Program-made: the position numbers and the translations under genes | The notes under the pieces: model-generated | What the model saw: only the letters and a program-made list of their open reading frames with translations | What the model was told of the DNA's origin: nothing | Databases searched by the model: none | Assembly (NCBI GenBank): GCA_002431545.1 | Contig: DJFY01000028.1 | Location: forward strand, 20,661 to 36,743 | Direction of reading: 5' to 3' | Source: Cellvibrionales bacterium UBA5860 | GTDB taxonomy: Bacteria > Pseudomonadota > Gammaproteobacteria > Pseudomonadales > Porticoccaceae | Length of the DNA stretch: 16,083 bases | In this document: positions 1 to 6,987 of the stretch, piece after piece | How positions within the stretch are numbered: the stretch's first letter is position 1 | Layout of the letters: each line of letters starts with the position of its first letter

Positions 1-428
1 TGGCGCATGCCGCCGGAGAGCTCTGCCGGACGTTTGTGACTGGCCGGGCCCAGACCCACCATCTCGACGTATTTTGTTGTGTGTGCTTCGCGCTTGGCCT
101 TGGGCCAGTCTTTGTAGACCTGGTCTACGGCCAACGCCACATTGCCCTGGACGGTTAACCAGGGCATCAGCGAATAACTTTGGAAGACCACACCGCGATC
201 GGGGCCCGGTTCGGTAATGGTTTGCCCCTGTTTGGTCACTTTGCCACCGTCCGGTTTTACAAGTCCGGCAATGGTTGAGATCAAGGTGGTCTTGCCACTG
301 CCGGAGAATCCGACAATGGCAATAAACTCGCCTTCCTCAATTTGCAGGTTGATGTCTTTTAGAACAGATGTCTGCCCGGCGCCTTCGCCGTAGCTTTTGC
401 AGACGTTTTCCAATGCGAGAATAGTCAT
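1..428 (-). CDS. nrtC: Nitrate ABC transporter ATP-binding subunit (partial, C-terminus beyond left edge)
   Basis: The first 142 residues of an ABC ATPase that would power nitrate (or nitrite/cyanate) import with the NrtB permease on the inner face of the cytoplasmic membrane. Visible motifs are Walker A (GFSGSGKTT, about residues 39-47), a Q-loop (VFQSYSLMPWLTV) and the ABC signature LSGGM just before the edge; Walker B is outside the window. The start ATG (complement of 426-428) has a strong GGAGGA site six bases upstream (435-440). It lies 24 bp after nrtB, so it is almost certainly co-transcribed with nrtAB. The cut makes it impossible to tell an NrtD/NasD-type single-domain ATPase from a cyanobacterial-type NrtC with a C-terminal sensor domain, so the symbol is a family-level guess. 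Confidence 0.9.
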   Translation of the reverse strand, partial: MTILALENVCKSYGEGAGQTSVLKDINLQIEEGEFIAIVGFSGSGKTTLISTIAGLVKPDGGKVTKQGQTITEPGPDRGVVFQSYSLMPWLTVQGNVALAVDQVYKDWPKAKREAHTTKYVEMVGLGPASHKRPAELSGGMR

Positions 429-452
429 AATTTTTCCTCCTGTAGCCCAGGC

Positions 453-1679
453 CTAAACTTTGTTCTCGCCAAAGGAGAAGATGTTTTGCAGGGTCAGCAT
501 CACGCGATCGAGCAAAAAGCCGATAATGCCGATGGTGAATACCGCAACCATAATGCGGCCCAGTGAGTGGGAGCTGCCGTTCTGGAATTCATCCCAGACG
601 AATTTACCGAGGCCGGGGTTCTGGGCCAGCATTTCCGCGGCGATCAATACCATCCAGCCGACACCGAGCGACAGGCGCAGGCCGGTGAAGATCAGCGGCA
701 GGGAAGAGGGCAGGATGATTTTAGTGACCTGAGTACTTTTCTTCAGCTTGAGTACCTTGCCGACGTTGATCAGATCCTTGTCGATGGAGGATACGCCAAC
801 GGCGGTGTTGATCAGGGTTGGCCAAAGTGAACACAGCGTCACGGTAATCGCGGAATTGAGAAAAGACTTTTCAAACCAGCTGTCGTCGGTCGTGACATAA
901 ACCGCGCTGACCACCATGGTGACAATGGGTAGCCACGCCAGGGGCGAGACCGGTTTGAAGATCTGAATCAGTGGGTTAATCGCTGTATTGATGGTGGAGC
1001 TCATGCCGCAAATAATGCCCACCGGTACGGCGACCAGAGTGGCCAGAACAAAGCCGGTAAATACCGTGTACAGGCTGGTGATGATCTGGTCGAGGTAGGT
1101 GGGTTTGCCGGTGTAGGGCCGGATCTTCACTTCGGCGTTTGGATCTTTCGCGAGCTTTTTGGCGTTGCGATCTTCCTGGCGCTGATAAAAAGCGATTTCT
1201 TTTTCACGCTCTTCGTAATGCTCATCCTTCAGGCCCTGGGCTTCGCTCCAGACCGCCGAGGGGCCGGGCACCGCGCCTAGGCTGGTCTCGATCTTGGCTG
1301 CGCCCCAATCCCAGAAGGCCAGAAAGGCCAGGAAGAACAGTACGGGTACGCCGACGATGCGAAACAACTCCCGAAACTGGGCCTTTGGGGCTTCGCCGCC
1401 GGCCATGCTGACCAGGGGTACAAACCAGGTGAAGCCTACAAGTGTGAGAAATTTGTTAATGCGGACGTAAAGTGGCACACCACTCGGTGCTTGCGCGGCG
1501 GGCGCTTGTTGTGTCGGTGGCGGGTTGGTTTCTTCCCGGATCGGGGTGACTACTTCGTCGCGGGATGGTTGTTTATTCATAGCTACAACTCTGTTGTCGG
1601 TAGGGCTGGTTTCCGAAGCGCTCGGGTCTGCGGGTTTGTTGCCCCCTGGGCCGCTCGATGTGCTTGCTACCTGGCTCAT
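453..1679 (-). CDS. nrtB: Nitrate ABC transporter permease NrtB
   Basis: Inner-membrane permease of the nitrate ABC importer, 408 residues. The core resembles the NrtB/SsuC-type BPD permeases: hydrophobic segments near residues 76-92, 109-124, 199-225, 247-261, 274-290, 328-350 and 375-395. An EAA-type coupling loop lies around residues 292-335 (NTAVGVSSIDKDLINVGKV and onward), where the ATPase docks. The start ATG has GGAGGA six bases upstream. The protein is longer than classic cyanobacterial NrtB (roughly 275-280 residues by family knowledge). The extra length is a Ser/Thr/Pro-rich N-terminus (residues 1-68) and a charged, probably periplasmic insert (about 144-195, including EREKEIAFYQRQEDRNAKK). 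It is preceded by nrtA (69-bp gap) and followed by the ATPase gene (24-bp gap). An internal ATG at residue 34 lacks a good ribosome site. Confidence 0.92.
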   Translation of the reverse strand: MSQVASTSSGPGGNKPADPSASETSPTDNRVVAMNKQPSRDEVVTPIREETNPPPTQQAPAAQAPSGVPLYVRINKFLTLVGFTWFVPLVSMAGGEAPKAQFRELFRIVGVPVLFFLAFLAFWDWGAAKIETSLGAVPGPSAVWSEAQGLKDEHYEEREKEIAFYQRQEDRNAKKLAKDPNAEVKIRPYTGKPTYLDQIITSLYTVFTGFVLATLVAVPVGIICGMSSTINTAINPLIQIFKPVSPLAWLPIVTMVVSAVYVTTDDSWFEKSFLNSAITVTLCSLWPTLINTAVGVSSIDKDLINVGKVLKLKKSTQVTKIILPSSLPLIFTGLRLSLGVGWMVLIAAEMLAQNPGLGKFVWDEFQNGSSHSLGRIMVAVFTIGIIGFLLDRVMLTLQNIFSFGENKV

Positions 1680-1748
1680 ATTGCTTCCTCCAAAATGAGC
1701 GGCCCACGCTGTCCCGCGCGGGCGGCTCGGTTAAATACACCCCGTGGG

Positions 1749-3182
1749 TTACTTCACGGTGGTGGTGCCTTTCAAGCCAATAGGGAACTGCTCCAGATAG
1801 GCGTTGGGCTTGCTGCCGTCGTAGGTGATGTCATCGATAAACTCGGTTTGCGGCGGTTTGAAGCCAGTCTCGGTCGCAAAATCCGGGAAATCAGATGCCT
1901 TGAAGGTACCCTCTTCAATTAACGCTTTAGCAGCTATAGCGTAGAGGTCAGGGCGATAGACCGATTTGGCGGTGTCTATGTACCACTGATCACTCTTCTG
2001 TTCGGCGATCTGACCCCAGCGGCGCATTTGCGTGAGATACCAGATGGCGTCGCTGTAGTAGGGGTAGGTGGCGTGATAGCGGAAAAATACGTTGAAGTCA
2101 GGTACCGAGCGCTTGTCACCTTTTTCGTACTCGAAGGTGCCGGTCATGCTGTTGGCGATGACATCGTAGTCGGCGCCCACGTAGTTGGACTGGCTCAGGT
2201 ATTTAACCGCTTCGGCTCGGTTGGCGTTGTTGTTTTCATCCAGCCAGTAAGCCGCGCGAATCAGCGCCTTAACCAGACGGGCAGTGGTGTTGGGGTATTT
2301 TTCGGCGAAAGCCTTGGTGATGCCGAAGACTTTCTCCGGGTTGTCCTTCCAGATTTCGTAGTCGGTAATCACCGGCACGCCGATGCCTTTGAATACGGCC
2401 TGCTGGTTCCAGGGCTCACCCACGCAATAACCGTAAATAGTGCCCGCTTCCATGGTGGCGGGCATTTGCGGTGGTGGGGTCACGGACAACAATACGTCCG
2501 CCTCCAGCTGGCCGCTGATGTCGCCTTTTTTCGGTGCGTAGAAGCCGGGGTGGATGCCGCCGGCTGCCAGCCAGTAACGTAATTCGTAGTTGTGGGTGGA
2601 TACCGGGAACACCATGCCCATATTGAAGGGCTTACCTTCGTCCCGGTATTTTTCGACCACTGGCTTGAGGTAGTCAGCCTTAATCGGGTGTACGGGCTTG
2701 CCGTCGCCCTGTTTCGGCACGTGGGGTTTCATTTGCTCCCAGATCGCGTTGGATACGGTGATGCCGTTGCCATTTAAATCCATGCTGAAGGGCGTAATGA
2801 TATGGGCCTTGGTACCAAAACCGATGGTTGCCGCGAGGGGTTGACCGGCGAGCATGTGAGCGCCGTCGAGCTGGCCATCGATAACACCATCCAATAGGAC
2901 TTTCCAGTTGGCCTGGGCCTCGAGCGTGACGTACAGCCCTTCGTCCTCGAAGTAACCTTTCTCGTAGGCGATAGCCAGTGGCGCCATATCGGTCAGCTTG
3001 ATAAAGCCGAACTTGAGGTCTTCTTTTTCCGGCTCACCGATTTCCGCCTGAACTGAGTATGAAAAAATCAGGCCCAATGCGATGAGTGTGTTGCTGGCAA
3101 TTGTTCGTACGGCTGAAAGCCTTCGATTGTGCCTTGGGTTGCCCGCCGGACGGCGGTGGGGCGAAAGAAGACGCTGAAACAT
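1749..3182 (-). CDS. nrtA: Periplasmic nitrate-binding protein NrtA (CmpA/NrtA family)
   Basis: Substrate-binding component of the nitrate ABC transporter, 477 residues. The N-terminus has a long basic region (residues 1-26, many Arg/His) and then a hydrophobic core (27-41) ending in SVQA, so signal peptidase cleavage is predicted after Ala46; I see no lipobox Cys. The mature part has the family landmarks: LKFGFIKLTDMAPLAIAYEKG, the MLAGQPLAATIGFG segment, STHNYELRYWLAAGG, and CVGEPWNQQAVFKGIG followed by EIWKDNPEKVF. The start ATG has AGGAGT seven bases upstream (3190-3195). It is the first gene of nrtABC and is preceded by a structured leader with a promoter-like element (see 3256-3354). 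Nitrate as the ligand is inferred from nasTS next door; bicarbonate-binding CmpA is a homologue but a poor fit to this context. Confidence 0.93.
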   Translation of the reverse strand: MFQRLLSPHRRPAGNPRHNRRLSAVRTIASNTLIALGLIFSYSVQAEIGEPEKEDLKFGFIKLTDMAPLAIAYEKGYFEDEGLYVTLEAQANWKVLLDGVIDGQLDGAHMLAGQPLAATIGFGTKAHIITPFSMDLNGNGITVSNAIWEQMKPHVPKQGDGKPVHPIKADYLKPVVEKYRDEGKPFNMGMVFPVSTHNYELRYWLAAGGIHPGFYAPKKGDISGQLEADVLLSVTPPPQMPATMEAGTIYGYCVGEPWNQQAVFKGIGVPVITDYEIWKDNPEKVFGITKAFAEKYPNTTARLVKALIRAAYWLDENNNANRAEAVKYLSQSNYVGADYDVIANSMTGTFEYEKGDKRSVPDFNVFFRYHATYPYYSDAIWYLTQMRRWGQIAEQKSDQWYIDTAKSVYRPDLYAIAAKALIEEGTFKASDFPDFATETGFKPPQTEFIDDITYDGSKPNAYLEQFPIGLKGTTTVK

Positions 3183-3255
3183 GGAAAGTACTCCTGCTGG
3201 ATGTGATTGAGACAGGACGTCAATAAATCGAGCAGAAGGTCTGGCGCAGGCTTGA

Positions 3256-3293
3256 CCTCATGCACGTGGATTGACATCCATCAATTGCATAGG
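3256..3293 (-). promoter_or_regulatory. Long hairpin in nrtA leader, mutually exclusive with the hexaloop hairpin
   Basis: In the transcript direction, CCT and ATGCA (3293-3286) pair with TGCAT and AGG (3264-3256) around one bulged G. An inner stem TGGAT/ATCCA follows, closed by the tetraloop GTCA. The first three bases (3293-3291) are also the end of the 3' arm of the hexaloop hairpin 3291-3304, so both cannot form fully. This copies the antiterminator/terminator layout of ANTAR leaders. However, no run of T follows the stem, so an ordinary intrinsic terminator is not evident. It may act in another way or may be chance. Confidence 0.35.
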
Positions 3294-3304
3294 CTCCGTT
3301 GCCT
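3291..3304 (-). promoter_or_regulatory. Candidate NasT (ANTAR) RNA target hairpin in nrtA leader
   Basis: On the minus-strand transcript the stem AGGC/GCCT closes a six-base loop AACGGA, with A at loop position 1 and G at position 4. These are the two loop bases conserved in RNA targets of ANTAR antiterminators such as EutV and NasR. It lies about 110 nt upstream of nrtA, where such a target would be expected, and nasT is the gene pair upstream. The stem is only 4 bp, extendable by 3 bp across an internal loop. A second hairpin lies 3 nt upstream (3308-3322). Confidence 0.45.
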
Positions 3305-3307
3305 GGT

Positions 3308-3322
3308 GCCAAACGAATTGGC
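3308..3322 (-). promoter_or_regulatory. First hairpin of the nrtA leader
   Basis: GCCAA/TTGGC stem (5 bp) with loop TTCGT in the transcript direction. It sits 3 nt upstream of the hexaloop hairpin, matching the two-hairpin arrangement of ANTAR targets. The loop does not itself match the A1/G4 pattern, so its role as the first recognition hairpin is only inferred from position. Confidence 0.3.
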
Positions 3323-3338
3323 TTGCTATTAGAGGTTA

Positions 3339-3354
3339 TTCAATTTGTGTGCCA
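3339..3354 (-). promoter_or_regulatory. Sigma-54-like promoter element upstream of nrtA
   Basis: Minus-strand TGGCAC, five bases, TTGAA. The -24 half is a perfect TGGCAC and the spacing is right, but the -12 half reads TTGAA instead of TTGC(A/T). The predicted start would be near 3328, giving a leader of about 145 nt, close in size to known nas leaders. A nearly identical element lies upstream of the porin operon (7072-7087). The sequence TGCACCAACA just upstream (complement of 3374-3383) resembles an NtrC half-site but is unusually close. A sigma-70 reading (CTGGCA...TAATAG) is weaker but not excluded. Confidence 0.45.
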
Positions 3355-3421
3355 GCACAGCTGATTTTGCATTGTTGGTGCAGTTTTAAATCGACACAAA
3401 GGACGTATTACGGTGACAGAT

Positions 3422-3442
3422 TTAAGACTTATGCAGTCTTAA
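3422..3442 (-). repeat. AT-rich inverted repeat between nasS and nrtA
   Basis: Perfect 8-bp inverted repeat TTAAGACT/AGTCTTAA with a 5-base centre. In the transcript direction it follows the 3452-3474 hairpin by 9 nt. There is no T-tract after it. It may be a second half of a transcription-end structure for nasTS, or a binding site for a dimeric regulator upstream of the nrtA promoter element. Confidence 0.35.
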
Positions 3443-3451
3443 TAGCTCTTT

Positions 3452-3474
3452 AAAACCCTTGCTTGAAAGGGTTT
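3452..3474 (-). terminator. Possible terminator-like hairpin downstream of nasS
   Basis: AAAACCCTT/AAGGGTTTT, a 9-bp stem with a 6-base loop (TCAAGC in the minus direction). The 3' arm ends in TTTT, then AAAG follows, so the U-tract is short. It lies 305 bp after the nasS stop, far for its own terminator, yet upstream of the nrtA promoter element. It could insulate nrtABC from nasTS. The loop does not fit the A1/G4 ANTAR pattern. Confidence 0.35.
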
Positions 3475-3682
3475 TCGTGAAGTTGCCACGAGCACCGTGA
3501 AAGCGTATTCGCTGTAATTAATTCTAAAGACTGATCTAAAAAACGTTTTATTTTTCTTCGAAAGTGCCAAGCTATTTTGTTTAAGCGAGAGTGGGGTATG
3601 AAAATAAGCCTTGTCGACAGGTTTTATAAGCATGCATGCCCGGTCTTGGGGCAAACACTGGTGTTATGCACTGAAATGAACT

Positions 3683-3699
3683 GCGCTTGTGGCAAGCGC
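3683..3699 (-). repeat. GC-rich hairpin downstream of nasS
   Basis: GCGCTTG/CAAGCGC, a perfect 7-bp stem with a 3-base centre, about 80 bp after the nasS stop. No run of T follows on either strand, so it is not a standard intrinsic terminator. A role in 3'-end protection of a nasTS transcript is possible. Confidence 0.35.
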
Positions 3700-3778
3700 C
3701 GCTAAAGTTATGGCCGATAGGTACTTGCCAGTATAGGGGACAGTAGGTATTAAACAGAACGTGCTTGAGTAACCGCCC

Positions 3779-4978
3779 CTAACACAGGCAGGGCGTAAAC
3801 CGTTGGTTGCCGAGAATAAGATCGGGGCCCAGTTCGATGCCGTTTTCAAAACGATGGACTTTGTCCTGAGTGCCTTCGCTTTTAAAGTCCAGGCTTGGGC
3901 TTTCACGGCCGAGAGCAAGCGCCGCCTGCCGGTATAAATCGGTGCGATAGACTTTTTTTATCAGCGGGCAGATGTCTTCGCAATCGATGGGTTTGTCGAG
4001 TACCTCGTAGGTTCGGCGCAGGAGCCATTCGGCCCGTGAACGCCAGGGAAAACCGGCGTGGTAGCGGTGAAAGACGTGGAAATCCGGATTGTTACTGGTG
4101 GGGCCGTTTTTCTTGCGCTGGAAGTGCCCGAGGAGAGACGGCGTGATGGCCTGCCTCGGCAGATCTAGATAGCAGGGGCTGGCGATAAAACGCGAGGCCT
4201 TTTGCCGGTTGCCATCCTGTGCCAGCCAGGCCTGGGCTTCCATTACTGCCATGCGTAGTCGTAGATGGGCGTTGGGATTAGCCAGGTGCCAGGGCTCCAT
4301 GACGGCGAGTACTTTTTCCGGTGCGTTGTTCCAGATTTCATAGCCAGTGGCCAGCACCTCCCCAACACCGGCCTGGACGGCGACTGTGTTCCACGGTTCG
4401 CCCACGCAAAAGCCGTCGATGCTGCCGCGGGACAGGTTTTCCACCATTTGTTCCGGGGGTAGCACAATAAGGTTGACGTCTTTTTTCAGATTTATACCGC
4501 CCGACCTGAGCCATTGGCGGAGTTGAAAGGTGTGCATTGAAAAGGGGTAAACGGTGGCCAGGGTGAGCTGTTGTTGCCGGCTGTCGATGATCCGTTTCAG
4601 CGCTGTTGCTGCGTCAACCGCGGTGAGGTAACTGTCTCCGGGTGGCTCCATTTGCCTGCACAGTCCCGTGGCGAGCGTGATTGCATTGCCGTTGAGACTG
4701 AGCATAAGACCCGTAATAAATGGGCTTGCCATATTTTCCAGACCGAGCCGGGTTGCAAGCGGCATGGGCGCCAGCATCTGGGCTGCGTCCAGAATGCCCG
4801 TGGCCAGCTTGTCGCGAATACTGGCCCAGGATTTTTCCCGTTTCAGAGTGACATGCAAACCGTGTTTCTCGAAATATTTCTGTTCACTGGCAACGATCAG
4901 CGGCGCGCTGTCGGTAAGCCGGACATAACCTACATTAAGGTGGGTTTTCTCCGGCATATGCCTAAATTTTTGAGGCAT
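3779..4978 (-). CDS. nasS: Cytoplasmic nitrate sensor NasS (NrtA-like, no signal peptide)
   Basis: A 399-residue relative of NrtA without a signal peptide: the NrtA-like fold starts almost at once (NVGYVRLTDSAPLIVASEQKY, residues 16-36). Shared landmarks are MLAPMPLATRLGLE, PFSMHTFQLRQWLRSGG, GFCVGEPWNTVAVQAGVG and EIWNNAPEKVL. In characterised systems NasS holds NasT inactive until nitrate binds and frees it. The gene overlaps nasT by 17 bp, suggesting coupled translation. The start chosen (4978) has GGAG ten bases upstream; a second ATG seven codons later (4957) starts just beyond the nasT stop with only a weak site. The missing leader peptide and the nasT partner separate it from a second transporter component. 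Confidence 0.92.
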   Translation of the reverse strand: MPQKFRHMPEKTHLNVGYVRLTDSAPLIVASEQKYFEKHGLHVTLKREKSWASIRDKLATGILDAAQMLAPMPLATRLGLENMASPFITGLMLSLNGNAITLATGLCRQMEPPGDSYLTAVDAATALKRIIDSRQQQLTLATVYPFSMHTFQLRQWLRSGGINLKKDVNLIVLPPEQMVENLSRGSIDGFCVGEPWNTVAVQAGVGEVLATGYEIWNNAPEKVLAVMEPWHLANPNAHLRLRMAVMEAQAWLAQDGNRQKASRFIASPCYLDLPRQAITPSLLGHFQRKKNGPTSNNPDFHVFHRYHAGFPWRSRAEWLLRRTYEVLDKPIDCEDICPLIKKVYRTDLYRQAALALGRESPSLDFKSEGTQDKVHRFENGIELGPDLILGNQRFTPCLC

Positions 4979-5600
4979 ATTGCGATGTCTCCGTTGGCGA
5001 TGAGTCCATGATGGCGATGATGTTTTCTGCGATCTGCGCTAAAGACTGGCTGTTGTTCATGGCCAGCGTACGCATGTTTTTATAAGCCTGCTCCTCGGAT
5101 AAGTTCTGCTGCTTCATCAGCAGGCGCTTGGCTTTTTCGATGACTTCTCGCGCGTCCAGGCGGCGTTGGGTCGAGTCGAGTTCGCGCCGCAGGGTCTGGA
5201 AGCGTTCGAACTGGGCAATAGCGATTTCGAGAATCGGGCGGACCTTTGCCGGGTTAAGGGTTTCCGTCATGTAGGCTGAAACGCCGGAGCGTACCGCCTG
5301 CTGTATAAACTCGGGGTCTTCGTGATTCGAGAACATGACCACGGGTAGGGGATTGTGCTCGTTAATCAGAGCGAGGCTTTCGAGAATGTCCCGGTCTGGG
5401 GACTCAATGTCGATCATGATGACGTGAGGCTCCAGCTGCTGCATCTGGTAGAGCAAGCCGGAGGCGGTCGACAGCACGGAAACAACCTCAAAACCCAGGG
5501 CTTTGAGGTTGCTTTCAACCATGGCGGCGCGATCCGGCTGGTCGTCGACCAGCATGATGCGTGTCTCCTTGGCGCTGATATCGGCCGAACCATCTACCAT
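4962..5600 (-). CDS. nasT: Response-regulator-like RNA-binding antiterminator NasT (ANTAR domain)
   Basis: A receiver-like domain (residues about 13-130, with VDD at 18-20 and the phospho-acceptor position Asp64 in MIDIESPD) is joined to a C-terminal ANTAR domain (about 139-200: RRELDSTQRRLDAREVIEKA, then RLLMKQQNLSEEQAYKNMR). ANTAR proteins bind paired hairpins in leader RNA and prevent terminator formation. The Lys usually found near the end of receivers is replaced (SAYMTETLNP), in keeping with control by NasS binding rather than phosphorylation. The start at 5600 lacks a clear ribosome site. An internal ATG at 5555 (residue 16, MLVDD) has AAGGAG nine bases upstream and gives an N-terminus more typical of the family, so it may be the true start. 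It lies 31 bp after the porin gene. Confidence 0.93.
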   Translation of the reverse strand: MVDGSADISAKETRIMLVDDQPDRAAMVESNLKALGFEVVSVLSTASGLLYQMQQLEPHVIMIDIESPDRDILESLALINEHNPLPVVMFSNHEDPEFIQQAVRSGVSAYMTETLNPAKVRPILEIAIAQFERFQTLRRELDSTQRRLDAREVIEKAKRLLMKQQNLSEEQAYKNMRTLAMNNSQSLAQIAENIIAIMDSSPTETSQYASKI

Positions 5601-5631
5601 GTGTTATACCATTTCAGTCTGTATTTTTTGT

Positions 5632-6870
5632 TCAGAATGAAGCGGTCAACATCAGCCAGGCTTTGTCGGTATCGGTGGCGAAATCGTCTGCGTCGTAGGC
5701 CGCGTATTTGAACAGTACGCTGTAGTGATCGTTGATTTTGTAGGCTGCGACCAGATCGATTTCGTCACCGTAGTCCATGCCGCCGGATTCCGCTTCAAAA
5801 TCGTGGTAAAACACTACAAATTTTATGCCAGCAATCTTGGTCGCGATTTTTATATAGGTGTCTTCGATGCCGCCAGGCGGTGTCACCAGGAATTTGTCGG
5901 CAAAACCCTGAAATTTGTGCAGGGTGGCCAGGGGGGTTTTGAAGCTCACGCCATCGTCGCTTTCCAGTACTTCGTGCCCGAGGGCGATGCTCACGGGCTT
6001 GAACTTGGCTGTCACTTCCGCGAAATAGTAGCCGGCATCGTAGTCCAGTGGGCTATCCTCATAGTCGCTTTGTTCCGCGATCGAGAGGTTGACGCCGAGG
6101 GCAAAATCTTCGCTAACCTTGAAATTGCCGAGGTATTCCAGACCGTAGGTGGCGCTGGAGAGTCCGGGGATTTCCTCCGTGTCGAGCAGATAACCGAACC
6201 CGGAGATGCTGTGATCCTGGCCAAACTTGTAGGTGGCGATAGCCGCGTGGGAGTCGCCCTCGAATTCGGCGTCCGGACCCTCCGGACCAAAGATGCGGTT
6301 CACTTCCCAGATGTAGCTGTAATCGATGGTGAAGTTGTCGGCGGGCGTTAATTGAATGCGCGCGGCGTCAAAAGTCTGTTCGTTCTGGCGCCAGCCGACA
6401 CCACCCAGGAAGCGTTGGCCGGCGTGGTTGATGCGTTGGCGTCCTACCGACGCTGTGCCGGCATCCCCGAAGGCGTAGCTAAGGTAGGCTTGATTGACTT
6501 CGGTGTAGTCCGGGTCGGCGACCACGGCATGGTCGGAACGTCCGTTTTCCGTATTGTTGAAATTGTCGTCACCAAGATAGCTGACGTTGTCGACCTCGAC
6601 CACGCCAGTAAAACCGGCAACGGTGCCCGATTTGAGCGTCAGACGACTGCGCAGTGTCGAGGCGGCGGCTTCTTCCGGTATGCCGTCCTGGTCCACGTGT
6701 TCGAAGCGGTAGCGCAGGTTCAGTGCTGCGGAGCCTTCGTCAATGGCCTTACTGATGCTGTTGGACATACTCTCGCCAGCGTATGTCCAACTGGTAACGA
6801 CAAGTAGTCCGGAACACAGTACTGCCCTGGTAGGCGTGTAGCGGATAAGTTTTCTCGGCGATATCGACAT
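5632..6870 (-). CDS. Outer-membrane porin, alginate-export (OprD/AlgE-like) type, probable nitrate channel
   Basis: A 412-residue beta-barrel protein. ATG at 6870 is chosen because AGGAG lies six bases upstream (6877-6881) and a signal peptide follows (RAVLCSGLLVV core, predicted cleavage after Ala31, TYA/GES). Upstream in-frame ATGs, up to 7029, would run through the terminator hairpin and are rejected. The mature protein shows alternating beta-strand patterns (LNLRYRFEHV, TLRSRLTLKSG, NQAYLSYAFG, ASVGRQRI, LMLTASF) and ends in Phe, the usual barrel-assembly signal. The family resemblance is to alginate-export-domain porins. Its place as first gene before nasT-nasS suggests it lets nitrate through the outer membrane; that substrate is inference from context. 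It is not an alginate secretion gene here, as no alginate genes are near. Confidence 0.82.
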   Translation of the reverse strand: MSISPRKLIRYTPTRAVLCSGLLVVTSWTYAGESMSNSISKAIDEGSAALNLRYRFEHVDQDGIPEEAAASTLRSRLTLKSGTVAGFTGVVEVDNVSYLGDDNFNNTENGRSDHAVVADPDYTEVNQAYLSYAFGDAGTASVGRQRINHAGQRFLGGVGWRQNEQTFDAARIQLTPADNFTIDYSYIWEVNRIFGPEGPDAEFEGDSHAAIATYKFGQDHSISGFGYLLDTEEIPGLSSATYGLEYLGNFKVSEDFALGVNLSIAEQSDYEDSPLDYDAGYYFAEVTAKFKPVSIALGHEVLESDDGVSFKTPLATLHKFQGFADKFLVTPPGGIEDTYIKIATKIAGIKFVVFYHDFEAESGGMDYGDEIDLVAAYKINDHYSVLFKYAAYDADDFATDTDKAWLMLTASF

Positions 6871-6945
6871 TAGGTTCTCCTCGGATAAATACGGAATACT
6901 GCCGGTGGCAATGTCCTGGCTATCCCACTTCGTCGCCATGCACGC

Positions 6946-6987
6946 AAAAAAGCCCGCGGATTGCAGGGGGATACAATCCGCGGGCTT
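6946..6987 (-). terminator. Intrinsic terminator (attenuator) in the porin-nasTS leader
   Basis: In the minus direction a perfect 14-bp stem AAGCCCGCGGATTG/CAATCCGCGGGCTT with a 10-base loop runs straight into a T-tract (complement of 6946-6951). It lies about 75 nt upstream of the porin start, not after a gene, so it would stop transcription before the operon unless overridden. Its 5' arm (GCCC, 6985-6982) is also the 3' arm of the hexaloop hairpin 6982-6995, the arrangement expected for antitermination. Confidence 0.88.

Larger units (their letters stand above)
3183..3778 (-). other. Intergenic regulatory region between nasS and nrtA
   Basis: A 596-bp stretch with no convincing gene. Reading in the direction of nrtA it contains a 7-bp GC-rich hairpin (3683-3699), an AT-rich middle, two tandem hairpins (3452-3474 and 3422-3442), a TGGCAC-N5-TTGAA promoter-like element (3339-3354), and a structured nrtA leader of about 145 nt with a hexaloop hairpin (3291-3304). 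The small reading frames here have no family resemblance or ribosome sites that I could support. The size and structure suggest a separately regulated nrtABC promoter rather than simple read-through from nasS. Confidence 0.7.

Noticed and set aside
2028..2582. Plus-strand open frame of 184 codons
   Set aside because: Antisense to nrtA, no ribosome site or recognised domain.
3368..3383. TGCACCAACAATGCA as an NtrC site
   Set aside because: One half matches well, but the other half is out of register and the site is only about 14 bp from the -24 element, so it is not listed on its own.
3452..3474. This hairpin plus 3422-3442 as an ANTAR hairpin pair
   Set aside because: Loops are TCAAGC and a 5-base GCATA; neither has A1/G4, and the position is upstream of the predicted promoter.
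3439..3654. Small minus-strand frame of 71 codons in the nasS-nrtA gap
   Set aside because: It spans the terminator-like hairpin and lacks a ribosome site; the sequence looks non-coding and AT-rich.
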